DNA of 9,405 nt from CBDUUP01 sp965370435 (lineage in GTDB: Bacteria; Chloroflexota; Anaerolineae; Anaerolineales; UBA11579), in the NCBI GenBank assembly GCA_965370435.1, contig CBDUUP010000162.1, forward strand, positions 1 through 9,405, given 5' to 3'. This document shows positions 1 to 6,145 of the stretch, in pieces; the first letter of the stretch is position 1, and each line of letters opens with the position of its first letter. Position numbers and translations under genes: made by a program. Under the pieces are notes generated by a model. It saw only the letters and a list, made by a program, of their open reading frames with translations. It made no database searches and was not told the DNA's origin.

Positions 1-1
1 A

Positions 2-691
2 AGTTCAAGTGAATTAGCAAGTGATGGATTTAGTTCATTGGCTGAAGCAGGTGCGGATGAAGCAGAGGCAATCTCAAATGCTGAAGCGGATCGAATGAAA
101 AGTATGGAACGTCAGCGAACACGGAATAACCTCGCAGATCAAGCATTTCTAATACTCCGCAATATTATAGAAACTCTTTTCGAAAGGATATGTGACGCCG
201 CTCCCACCGCTGAAGTTATACAAGTCCATTCACACCGTCAAGAAATAAAGTTTGGAAAGACAAATATATTTATAGAGAATATGAGCCATAGTGATCCCTT
301 GCCTGTAGATGCTTTTCAAAATTCAGGATGGGATGTAATAGCTGGGGCAATCATTTTAATCATTCAGGATACATCTCAAAGGTACGAATGGGGTGCGAAT
401 CTTTGGTACACAAATATGGGAAAAGGAGATGAGTATCGTTGGTGGGAAATTCCCTACATGCACAACCCATTATTGGCCATGCACACTTCTTATCAACCCT
501 TTGCTTTAAATGATCTTGTTTTAGCCGATCAAGCCGCTTCACCAGTTATGGGCAAAGTTCAATTTGCTGCAACACCGCGTATGATAGACGACGAAAATAT
601 TGAAGATTTTTGCGACCGTTGGGCAAAATTACTAGCGATAGCTTATAAAGGGCAACTCAGGCAGCCTTCACAACTTCCTCTTCCTGACTAA
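2..691 (+). CDS. Hypothetical protein, 5'-truncated by window edge
   Basis: The frame is open from base 2 with no stop, so the gene starts outside the window; the TTG at 38 is not a convincing start. At least 229 residues are visible. The visible part opens with a Ser/Ala/Glu/Asp-rich low-complexity stretch (about residues 1-35), then a helical segment rich in Leu and Ile. The C-terminal half is a mixed alpha/beta domain with aromatic clusters such as YEWGANLWY and YRWWEIPYM. No transmembrane segment, signal peptide or catalytic motif is evident, and I do not recognise a family. Its base composition is clearly AT-richer than the peptidase gene that follows and resembles the operon at 6146-8952, so it may be acquired DNA. 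It ends 108 bases before the next gene, with no clear terminator. Confidence 0.75.
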   Translation, partial: SSSELASDGFSSLAEAGADEAEAISNAEADRMKSMERQRTRNNLADQAFLILRNIIETLFERICDAAPTAEVIQVHSHRQEIKFGKTNIFIENMSHSDPLPVDAFQNSGWDVIAGAIILIIQDTSQRYEWGANLWYTNMGKGDEYRWWEIPYMHNPLLAMHTSYQPFALNDLVLADQAASPVMGKVQFAATPRMIDDENIEDFCDRWAKLLAIAYKGQLRQPSQLPLPD

Positions 692-799
692 ACTGACCAA
701 CCCTAGAAACCTGCCAGATTCCACAAATATCACGTACAATAATGAAGCGCCACCAACTATCCAACTACCCAACTATATAACTACCCCACCAGGCCCCCC

Positions 800-2035
800 A
801 TGAAAACCGACCTCGACACCCTCATGCAAAAGAACGACCTCGACGCCCTCCTCATCACCGGCCCCGCCCAGCACAACTCCGCCATGTACTACATGACCGG
901 CGGCGGCCACCTCACCAACGCCGACCTCATCAAGAAGCGCGGCGAGGACCCCATCCTCTTTTACAACCCCATGGAGCGCGACGAAGCCGCCAACACCGGC
1001 CTGCGCACCAAGAACCTGGTGGACTATAATTACCCCGAGCTGCTCAAGCAAGCCGAAGGCGACCGCGCCCTGGCCTTTGCCATGCGCTACCAGAATATGC
1101 TCGAAGAGCAGGGTCTCAGCGGCGCCCGCGTCGCCCTCTACGGCAAGGTGGAATTCGGCGGCCTGTATTCAGTCTTCCGCGCCCTGGAGAAGCTGATGCC
1201 CGACCTCACCCTGGTTGGCGAAGTGGGCGACTCCACCCTGATGCACGCCCGCATGACCAAGGACGAATCCGAGATCGAGCGCATGCGCGCCATCGGCCAG
1301 ATCACCACCTCCGTCGTCGGCGAGACCGCCAATTTCCTCACCTCCCACAAGGTCAAGGACGGCGTGCTGGTCAAAGCCGACGGCCAACCCCTCACCATCG
1401 GCGAAGTCAAGCGCAAGATCAACCTCTGGCTGGCCGAGCGCGGCGCCGAGAACCCCGCCGGAACCATCTTCGCCATCGGCAGCGACGCCGGAGTCCCCCA
1501 CTCCACCGGCAACCCCGACGACCTCCTCGAACTGGGCAAGACCATCATCTACGACATTTTCCCCTGCGAGACCGGCGGCGGTTATCACTACGACTTCACC
1601 CGCACCTGGTGCCTCGGCCACGCCCCCGACGAAGCCCAGGCCCTCTACGACGACGTATTCGACGTCCACCAGACCATCATGTCCGAGATCAAAGCCGACA
1701 CCCCCTGCAAGGTCTATCAGGACAGCGCCTGCGACCTCTTTGAAGCCCAAGGCCACCCCACCATCCGCCAGGACCACACCCTCCAGGAGGGCTACGTCCA
1801 CAGCCTGGGCCACGGCCTGGGCCTCAACATCCACGAAAGCCCCTGGTCCGGCTCCAACGCCAACGACGAAGTCGACCGCATGACTCCCGGCGTCGTCTTC
1901 ACCGTCGAGCCGGGCCTCTACTACCCCTCCCGCGGCATGGGCTGCCGCCTCGAAGACTCCATCACCGTCCGCCCCGACGGCCAGATCGAAATCCTCTCCG
2001 AATACCCCCTGGACTTCGTACTACCCATGACGTAA
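800..2035 (+). CDS. M24-family metallopeptidase (Xaa-Pro aminopeptidase/prolidase-like)
   Basis: 411 residues with the creatinase/prolidase layout: an N-terminal domain (about 1-150) followed by a C-terminal pita-bread domain (about 155-405). The dinuclear-metal ligands expected for M24 are all present: D252 (YDIFP), D265 (YDFTRTW), H338 (HSLGHGLG), E370 (TVEPGLY) and E385 (CRLED). The supporting histidines H234 (GVPHSTG), H334 and H345 (NIHESPW) are also in place. The two metal aspartates are 13 apart, against the usual 11, which points to a divergent branch with a DIFP signature. No signal peptide is seen, so it is probably a cytoplasmic aminopeptidase or dipeptidase; the exact substrate (Xaa-Pro or other) cannot be told. 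The ATG at 800 is the first good start and lacks a strong Shine-Dalgarno. Its stop codon lies inside a dispersed repeat shared with the gap before tsaD. Confidence 0.92.
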   Translation: MKTDLDTLMQKNDLDALLITGPAQHNSAMYYMTGGGHLTNADLIKKRGEDPILFYNPMERDEAANTGLRTKNLVDYNYPELLKQAEGDRALAFAMRYQNMLEEQGLSGARVALYGKVEFGGLYSVFRALEKLMPDLTLVGEVGDSTLMHARMTKDESEIERMRAIGQITTSVVGETANFLTSHKVKDGVLVKADGQPLTIGEVKRKINLWLAERGAENPAGTIFAIGSDAGVPHSTGNPDDLLELGKTIIYDIFPCETGGGYHYDFTRTWCLGHAPDEAQALYDDVFDVHQTIMSEIKADTPCKVYQDSACDLFEAQGHPTIRQDHTLQEGYVHSLGHGLGLNIHESPWSGSNANDEVDRMTPGVVFTVEPGLYYPSRGMGCRLEDSITVRPDGQIEILSEYPLDFVLPMT

Positions 2036-2089
2036 GGGCAACCCTTGTGGTCGCCCCCCCCCGTAGGGGCAACCCTTGTGGTTGCCCCC
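2031..2089 (+). repeat. Two tandem copies of a palindromic REP-like repeat
   Basis: Two 28-base units (2031-2058 and 2062-2089) both begin CGTARGGGCAACC and end in a run of C. The second is a perfect hairpin: GGGGCAACC at 2066-2074, loop CTTGT, GGTTGCCCC at 2080-2088. The first has one mismatch in the stem. The TAA stop of the peptidase gene is the second to fourth base block of copy 1 (CGTAAGG), so the repeat provides the gene's end. Such GGGCAACC-type palindromes are typical dispersed repeats. They could act as a weak transcript end or mRNA-stabilising structure between the peptidase gene and tsaD. Confidence 0.85.
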
Positions 2090-2107
2090 GACATCACGAG
2101 AATAACC

Positions 2108-3151
2108 ATGACCAACTTCCCCCCCGCCCGCATCCTGGGCCTCGAATCCTCCTGCGACGAAACCGCCGCCGCCGTCGTCGCCGACGGCCGCCGCATCCTC
2201 TCCTCCGTCGTCGCCACCCAGTTCGACCTCCACGCCGAGTTCGGCGGCATCTTCCCCGAAGTCGCCTCCCGCGAGCACATCCGCGCCTTCAACCCCGTCA
2301 TCGAAGAAGCCCTCAAGCAGGCCCACATGCAGCTCGCCGACCTCGACGCCATCGCCGTCACCCGCGGCCCCGGCCTCCCCGGTTCGCTGGTCGTCGGCGT
2401 CAACCTCGCCAAGGGTCTGGCCCTGGGGAGCGGCCTCCCCCTCATCGGCGTCAACCACCTCGAAGGCCACCTCTACTCCGCTTGGCTATACGCAAACCAG
2501 AACGGCGACGACCCGCCCCCCGAACCCGAGTTCCCCCTCCTCGCCCTGCTGGTCTCCGGCGGGCACACCGAACTGGTCGTGATGACCAACCACCTCGAAT
2601 ACCAACGCCTCGGCGGCACCCTCGACGACGCCGCCGGTGAGGCCTTCGACAAAGTAGCCCGCATGTTAGGACTCTCCTACCCCGGCGGACCCGCCATCCA
2701 GGAGACCGCCCAATCCGGAAACCCCACCGCATTCAAGTTCCCCCGCGCCTGGCTGGAAGACACCTGGAATTTCTCCTTCAGCGGACTCAAGACCGCCGTT
2801 CTCCGGGAGATCCGCCGCCTGGAAGAAGAAGACGTAGTCCCCCTCCCCGTCGCCGACCTCGCCGCCAGCTTCCAGGCCGCCGTCGTCGACGTCCTCGTCG
2901 GCAAGACTCGCCGCGCCGCCCAAACCTCCCAGGCCAAAGAACTCCTCATCGCCGGAGGCGTCTCCGCCAACCAAAGCCTCCGCAGATCCATCGCCAAGGG
3001 AGCGCCCGCCGCCGTCCACCTCCCCCCCATCGAACTCTGCACCGACAACGCCGCCATGATCGCCGCCGCCGGATACTACCGCTTCGTCCACGGCCACACC
3101 GACGGAATGGACATGGACGCCCTCCCCACCTGGCCCCTCTCCGAGTTATAA
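2108..3151 (+). CDS. tsaD: tRNA N6-threonylcarbamoyladenosine transferase TsaD
   Basis: 347 residues, close to the usual 335-345 of bacterial TsaD (Gcp/Kae1/Qri7 family, ASKHA ATPase fold). It transfers the threonylcarbamoyl group from TC-AMP to A37 of ANN-decoding tRNAs, working with TsaB and TsaE in the cytoplasm; neither is in this window. Motifs in order: LGLESSCDETA at 10-20, the metal-binding HLEGH (H117, H121), SGGHTEL at 150-156, GGTLDDAAGEAFDKVARMLG from 169, YPGGP at 191, FSFSGLKTA at 222-230, AGGVSAN at 282-288 and the TDNA motif with metal-ligand D313. The ATG at 2108 is chosen because MTNFPPARILGLESS matches the family's usual N-terminus; the in-frame GTG at 2045 would translate repeat DNA. 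No strong ribosome binding site precedes it. GC-rich and ordinary in composition. Confidence 0.97.
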   Translation: MTNFPPARILGLESSCDETAAAVVADGRRILSSVVATQFDLHAEFGGIFPEVASREHIRAFNPVIEEALKQAHMQLADLDAIAVTRGPGLPGSLVVGVNLAKGLALGSGLPLIGVNHLEGHLYSAWLYANQNGDDPPPEPEFPLLALLVSGGHTELVVMTNHLEYQRLGGTLDDAAGEAFDKVARMLGLSYPGGPAIQETAQSGNPTAFKFPRAWLEDTWNFSFSGLKTAVLREIRRLEEEDVVPLPVADLAASFQAAVVDVLVGKTRRAAQTSQAKELLIAGGVSANQSLRRSIAKGAPAAVHLPPIELCTDNAAMIAAAGYYRFVHGHTDGMDMDALPTWPLSEL

Positions 3152-3351
3152 AAAAATATTGACCATCAAGCATCTTCTAAACAAGTCCCGTGATCCCAAG
3201 CCAGCCTTTCAGTCCGCCGAAGGGCGGACTTCGTAAATGTCCGTGCGACTTTAGTCGCTGAGTCACCCTATCTCGAAAATCATAATTATGCGATAAAATA
3301 CTATAACCTTCAACCTTCAACCCAATCCCCCACCATCAAGGAGCATACCCC
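3152..3351. other. Intergenic gap with two short hairpins and an RBS
   Basis: The 200-base gap between tsaD and the iron-sulfur gene contains no ORF of note. It holds a perfect 8-bp hairpin with a GAAG loop at 3211-3230 (AGTCCGCC / GGCGGACT). A second hairpin lies at 3245-3258 (GCGACT, TT, AGTCGC). The two together resemble a dispersed repeat unit. Neither is followed by a T-run, so a rho-independent terminator is not supported. After this an AT-rich stretch (about 3270-3310) is a plausible promoter zone, but no clear -35/-10 pair could be fixed. AGGAG at 3339-3343 sits 8 bases before the next ATG and fixes that start. Confidence 0.6.
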
Positions 3352-4413
3352 ATGACCGAACAAGTCTACCAAACCCTCGCCCAAACCCTCGACGCCCTCC
3401 CCCACGGCTACCCCGCCACCGACACCGGCGCGGAGCTTCGCCTCCTGGAGAAAATGTTCACCCCGGAGGAAGCCGCCCTGGGCAGCATATTGCAGCCCCG
3501 CCTCGAACCGGTGGACGCCATCGCCGAACGCGCCGGCCTCGACCCCGACACCGCCCTGACCGCCCTCAAAGGCATGACCGCCAAAGGCCTCATCCGCTAC
3601 CGCAAGAAAGACGACCTCCACCTATTCTCCCTGATGCCCTTCGTCATCGGCTTCTACGAGGCCCAACTCCCCCACATGGACGAGGAGCTGGCCGCCCTCG
3701 TAGAGCAATACTTCCTCGATTCGGGCGGCGCGCTGGTTCGTCCCGCCCCCTCCGTCCACCGGGTCATCCCCGTCGGAGAGTCCATCCCCTCCGGCATGCA
3801 GGTCTATCCCTACGAGCAGGCCTCCTACCTGCTGGAGACCGCCAAAGATTGGGGCGTCCGCGACTGCATCTGCCGCACCCAGAAGAAACTCATTGACCAG
3901 GCCTGCGAGCACCCCATCGAGAACTGCCTGGTCTTCGCCCCCGTCGAGAATTACTTCGTGACCAGCAAGATCGACCGCGCCATCACCAAAGAGGAAGCCT
4001 TCAAGATCCTCGACGAGGCCGCCCAGGCCGGGCTGGTCCACTCCCCCGGCAACTACCAGGACGGCAACACCTATATCTGCAACTGCTGTTCCTGTAGCTG
4101 CGGCATCATGCGGGGCGTGACCGAGTTCGATATCCCCACCGCCGTCGCTCGCTCCAATTTCCTCATGACCGTGGACGAGGAGATCTGCAACGGCTGCCTC
4201 GACTGCCTCGACCGCTGCCAGTTCGACGCCATCTCCATCCCCGACCTCATGTGCGAGATTGACCTCGCCCGCTGCATGGGCTGCGGCTCCTGCTCCCTGG
4301 TCTGCGGCGTGGACGCCCTCATCCTGGCCCGCCGCCCCGATGCCGAAACCCTCCTCCCCCCCATCACCGAGAAAGAATGGATCGCCCAACGCGTCGATGC
4401 CCGCGGGATGTAA
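3352..4413 (+). CDS. 4Fe-4S dicluster protein with winged-helix-like N-terminus
   Basis: 353 residues, start fixed by AGGAG 8 bases upstream. Residues about 28-95 look like a winged-helix domain (LEPVDAIAERAGLDPDTALTAL-like helix-turn-helix, then a KGLIRYRKK wing). The middle carries two unusual Cys groups: C172, C174, C185 and C192, then C243, C245, C246, C248 and C250 (CNCCSCSC). The C-terminus is a classic bacterial ferredoxin pair: C279-x2-C282-x2-C285-x3-C289 and C308-x2-C311-x2-C314-x3-C318, expected to hold two [4Fe-4S] clusters. No membrane segment or signal peptide is visible. It is probably a cytoplasmic electron-transfer or redox-sensing protein; I recognise it only as a widespread '4Fe-4S binding protein' type of anaerobes and cannot name a partner. 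The window shows no adjacent oxidoreductase. Composition matches the GC-rich host genes. Confidence 0.88.
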   Translation: MTEQVYQTLAQTLDALPHGYPATDTGAELRLLEKMFTPEEAALGSILQPRLEPVDAIAERAGLDPDTALTALKGMTAKGLIRYRKKDDLHLFSLMPFVIGFYEAQLPHMDEELAALVEQYFLDSGGALVRPAPSVHRVIPVGESIPSGMQVYPYEQASYLLETAKDWGVRDCICRTQKKLIDQACEHPIENCLVFAPVENYFVTSKIDRAITKEEAFKILDEAAQAGLVHSPGNYQDGNTYICNCCSCSCGIMRGVTEFDIPTAVARSNFLMTVDEEICNGCLDCLDRCQFDAISIPDLMCEIDLARCMGCGSCSLVCGVDALILARRPDAETLLPPITEKEWIAQRVDARGM

Positions 4414-4452
4414 AGGAGAGTATAATCCCAGATAGCTTTCGGAGTTTATGCG

Positions 4453-4743
4453 ATGACGATGGATGAATTGTTGGATTCGAACCGGGAGGAGATTCTGGCC
4501 CTTGCCGCCCAATACGGCGCTTCTAACCTGCGCCTGTTTGGATCGGTCGCCCGCGGGGAGACTTCACCCGGAAGCGATATTGACTTCCTGGTGGAGATGG
4601 AACCCGGCCGCAGCTTGTTTGACCTGGGCGGCTTGCTGATGGATTTGCAAGACCTGCTGGGCTGCGAGGTGGACGTCGTCACCGAGAAAGGGCTGCGCGC
4701 CCGCATCCGCCAGCGCGTCCTGGACGAGGCGGTAGCCTTATGA
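4453..4743 (+). CDS. MNT-type nucleotidyltransferase, MntA-like antitoxin
   Basis: 96 residues, the typical size of minimal nucleotidyltransferases. It shows the full catalytic set of the DNA polymerase beta-like fold: GSVARG at 30-35, SDIDFLV from 41 with D42 and D44, and the third carboxylate D74 in EVDVV. In HEPN-MNT toxin-antitoxin pairs such enzymes (MntA) neutralise the HEPN RNase by adding AMP to a tyrosine. The start is supported by GGAG at 4441-4444, 8 bases upstream; ATG at 4459 is an alternative. A TATAAT lies at 4421-4426 but without a matching -35. The stop codon overlaps an ATG (ATGA, 4740-4743) that begins the stub of the expected HEPN gene. So this seems to be an antitoxin that has lost its toxin. 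Confidence 0.9.
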   Translation: MTMDELLDSNREEILALAAQYGASNLRLFGSVARGETSPGSDIDFLVEMEPGRSLFDLGGLLMDLQDLLGCEVDVVTEKGLRARIRQRVLDEAVAL

Positions 4744-4787
4744 CCGCCAGAGACGACCCGCGAGATGTAGAGCCTGAACTAACCTGA
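4740..4787 (+). pseudogene. Truncated stub of HEPN-domain (DUF86/HepT-like) toxin gene
   Basis: A 15-codon frame overlaps the mntA-like stop in an ATGA junction, exactly where HepT-type partners start. It reads MTARDDPRDVEPELT and then stops. The opening MTARDDPR resembles the usual start of DUF86 HEPN proteins (M-x-R-D-D), but the rest of the roughly 110-residue domain, including the RX4-6H RNase motif, is missing. From about 4762 the sequence resembles the block that follows the chrB remnant at 5999-6060, so the toxin gene was probably lost by recombination or deletion at this point. Short length makes the family call tentative; position and overlap are the stronger arguments. Confidence 0.5.
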
Positions 4788-4793
4788 TCCACC

Positions 4794-4827
4794 GGCCGGA
4801 GGTCGCCCTCCGCGGTCTCCGGCCTTT
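4794..4827 (+). terminator. Stem-loop with short T tract, terminator-like
   Basis: GGCCGGAG (4794-4801) pairs perfectly with CTCCGGCC (4817-4824) around a 15-base GC-rich loop, followed by TTT. It lies just after the mntA/hepT stub and may end that transcript. A degenerate copy of the same block occurs at 6033-6060, so it may equally be a dispersed repeat. Confidence 0.5.
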
Positions 4828-4832
4828 CAAAC

Positions 4833-4880
4833 AAAAAAAACTCTGCGAATCTCCGCGTTCTCCGCGTCTCTGCGGTGAAT
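4833..4880. repeat. Dispersed CTCTGCG/CTCCGCG intergenic repeat
   Basis: After an A-run, a low-complexity series of TCTGCG and TCCGCG units (CTCTGCGAATCTCCGCG, then TTCTCCGCGTCTCTGCGG) runs to about 4880. This is the style of a widespread non-coding dispersed repeat in environmental bacterial genomes. It lies between the terminator-like stem-loop and the chrB-like ribosome binding site and encodes nothing. Confidence 0.6.
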
Positions 4881-4927
4881 CCTTTACGACAGTTGCTTCC
4901 TCAACACCCCTCCCGAAGGAGACCACC

Positions 4928-5365
4928 ATGAAATGGGTAACCCGTTCCCACGTCCACGTAGACCGCGTGGCCTGTCCCTGGTTGATCACCCGCTTTATCG
5001 ACTCAGACGCCGAGTTCCTCTTCGTCCCCAAAAGCCAGGTGACCAAAGTCGCCCAGCAAACCGGAGCCACCCCCTTCGACGCCCCCGGAGTCGAGCTAGG
5101 CCACCGCGACGGCAAGTGCTCCTTCGAAACCATCATCGAACACTACGGCCTCACCGACCAAGCCTTGCTGCGCCTGGCCAAGATCGTCCACAGCGCCGAC
5201 GTGGCCGCCGACCGGGACGCCGACCCCATCGCCCCCGGCCTGGAGGCCATCGCCGTCGGCTACAGCCTCCGCTTCCCCGAAGACCTGGACAACCTCCCCC
5301 AGCAATTCGACGTCTACGACGCCCTATACGCCTGGTGCCGCCTGCAGGTATCCAAAGAGACCTAA
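4928..5365 (+). CDS. ChrB C-terminal-domain protein (chromate-resistance family)
   Basis: 145 residues, start fixed by AAGGAG at 4916-4921. It opens with KWVTRSHVHVDRVACPWLI and continues TRFIDSDAEFLFV, the signature start of the ChrB C-terminal domain. Later blocks are also typical: PFDAPGVELGHRDGKCSFET (about 49-68), EHYGL, the IVHSADVAADR segment and the ALYAWCRLQV end. Full ChrB regulators are about 300 residues with an extra N-terminal domain, which is absent; domain-only proteins like this one are common. ChrB is linked to chromate resistance with the ChrA transporter, but no chrA is present here, so a chromate role is not shown. Cytoplasmic, with no signal or membrane segment. Its last 117 bases recur at 5891-6007, after the convergent membrane gene. 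Confidence 0.88.
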   Translation: MKWVTRSHVHVDRVACPWLITRFIDSDAEFLFVPKSQVTKVAQQTGATPFDAPGVELGHRDGKCSFETIIEHYGLTDQALLRLAKIVHSADVAADRDADPIAPGLEAIAVGYSLRFPEDLDNLPQQFDVYDALYAWCRLQVSKET

Positions 5366-5395
5366 AGCGATCCCCCTTCTTCTCGTTGTCCCGCG

Positions 5396-5788
5396 CTATT
5401 GGTTCACGGTGAGTGGTTTCGCTTTACGAGTTTTGTTCCAGCTTGCGATGAAAGCAAACCCGATGAGCGTCGTGGAAGCGGGTCCTATTCCAATATGTAA
5501 GGGCATTCTTCCAATCATCATAAACAAGGGTGAAAACATTGATAAGATCCCCATAAACGTGAATATGATCCCTCCAACCAGTTCGAATTTCCAGGGAAGC
5601 CAGGCGATGACCGCCCAAACCAAGAAAAAGGGTGCGTATGAGAGAGGCGAGAAAGAAGTATCGGGATTCCTCGACGCGGCTACCATGGCGAATACCAAAG
5701 AGATCACTCTACCGAACGCCCAAATGATCAACATACCGAGCGCAGTTCCGCGCAACCAGTTCTTTTCCATACCTTGTTGAGTCTCCAT
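5396..5788 (-). CDS. Small four-helix membrane protein, unknown function
   Basis: 130 residues on the minus strand, tail-to-tail with the chrB-like gene. Four hydrophobic segments are visible at about 13-37, 47-67, 70-92 and 98-116, with a charged C-terminal tail (NKTRKAKPL), so it is probably an integral inner-membrane protein. No catalytic or transport motif is seen and I do not recognise a named family. The start at 5788 has only a weak purine-rich RBS; the second Met (5770) is a possible alternative. The plus-strand ORF over the same bases is rejected as a shadow. Its composition is more even than the very GC-rich neighbours. It lies between the full chrB-like gene and a repeated copy of that gene's 3' end, which suggests it arrived on an inserted segment. 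Confidence 0.7.
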   Translation of the reverse strand: METQQGMEKNWLRGTALGMLIIWAFGRVISLVFAMVAASRNPDTSFSPLSYAPFFLVWAVIAWLPWKFELVGGIIFTFMGILSMFSPLFMMIGRMPLHIGIGPASTTLIGFAFIASWNKTRKAKPLTVNQ

Positions 5789-5887
5789 GTGTTTCTCTTT
5801 TTCCTAAGCTAGCTGACATTCGCATCTTCAATATATCATGGTTTACCTGCCAGGTGAGCGCCCCCCCCCTGCTCTTCACCCTCCCCG

Positions 5888-6007
5888 CCCATCGCCGTGG
5901 GCTACAGCCTCCGCTTCCCCGAAGACCTGGAAAACCTCCCCCAACAATTCGACGTCTACGACGCCCTATACGCCTGGTGCCGGCTGCAGGTGTCCAAAGA
6001 GAGGTAG
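5888..6007 (+). pseudogene. Remnant: duplicated 3' end of the chrB-like gene
   Basis: Bases 5891-6007 match 5249-5365 of the chrB-like gene without gaps, with 8 differences in 117 by my count. The frame is kept, coding IAVGYSLRFPEDL through to a TAG stop. Upstream of 5888 the similarity ends abruptly in C-rich sequence. In this frame there is a TGA at 5855 and I see no start codon after it, so it cannot be a gene. Most differences are at third positions, so the two copies diverged for some time or came from related genes. It marks a partial duplication around the membrane gene. Confidence 0.88.
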
Positions 6008-6032
6008 AGGGACTGCATTGAGATGATCTAAC

Positions 6033-6076
6033 GGCCGGAGGCTGCCTTCTGGCGGTCTCCTGCAGTTTCGGTTTTT
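6033..6076. repeat. Degenerate copy of the GGCCGGAGG block
   Basis: GGCCGGAGG at 6033-6041 and GCGGTCTCC at 6052-6060 match the block at 4794-4820, with a changed centre and a broken right arm, then TTTTT at 6072-6076. The bases before it (GAGAGGTAGAG at 5999-6009) also resemble GAGATGTAGAG at 4762-4772, at nearly the same distance. The remaining gap to 6145 has no gene and no clear terminator for the minus-strand operon ending at 6146. Confidence 0.55.
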
Positions 6077-6145
6077 CGTTGGGACAGAGGGGAACTTGCC
6101 AACGCCACCATGCACCGTATCAAAGAGGTGGTGAAGAAAAGATAC

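Noticed and set aside
1138..1834. Long minus-strand ORFs opposite the peptidase gene
   Set aside because: Gly/Val/Ala-rich low-complexity translations are mirror frames of a GC-rich gene with clear M24 motifs on the plus strand.
2045..2107. 21-residue N-terminal extension of TsaD from GTG 2045
   Set aside because: It would translate the palindromic repeat; family proteins start near the ATG at 2108.
2047..2640. Arg/Pro-rich ORF overlapping tsaD
   Set aside because: Alternate-frame artefact of GC-rich codons.
3622..4512. 296-residue minus-strand ORF
   Set aside because: Shadow of the iron-sulfur gene; composition is biased and no domain is seen.
5409..5780. 123-residue plus-strand ORF over the membrane gene
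   Set aside because: No hydrophobic pattern or RBS; the minus-strand frame gives four regular membrane segments.
4928..5788. Chromate resistance operon (chrB plus the membrane gene as chrA)
   Set aside because: The membrane protein is only 130 residues, lies on the opposite strand and shows no ChrA features.
5838..6026. 62-residue plus-strand ORF from ATG 5838
   Set aside because: It reads the chrB remnant in the wrong frame; the true remnant frame has no start.
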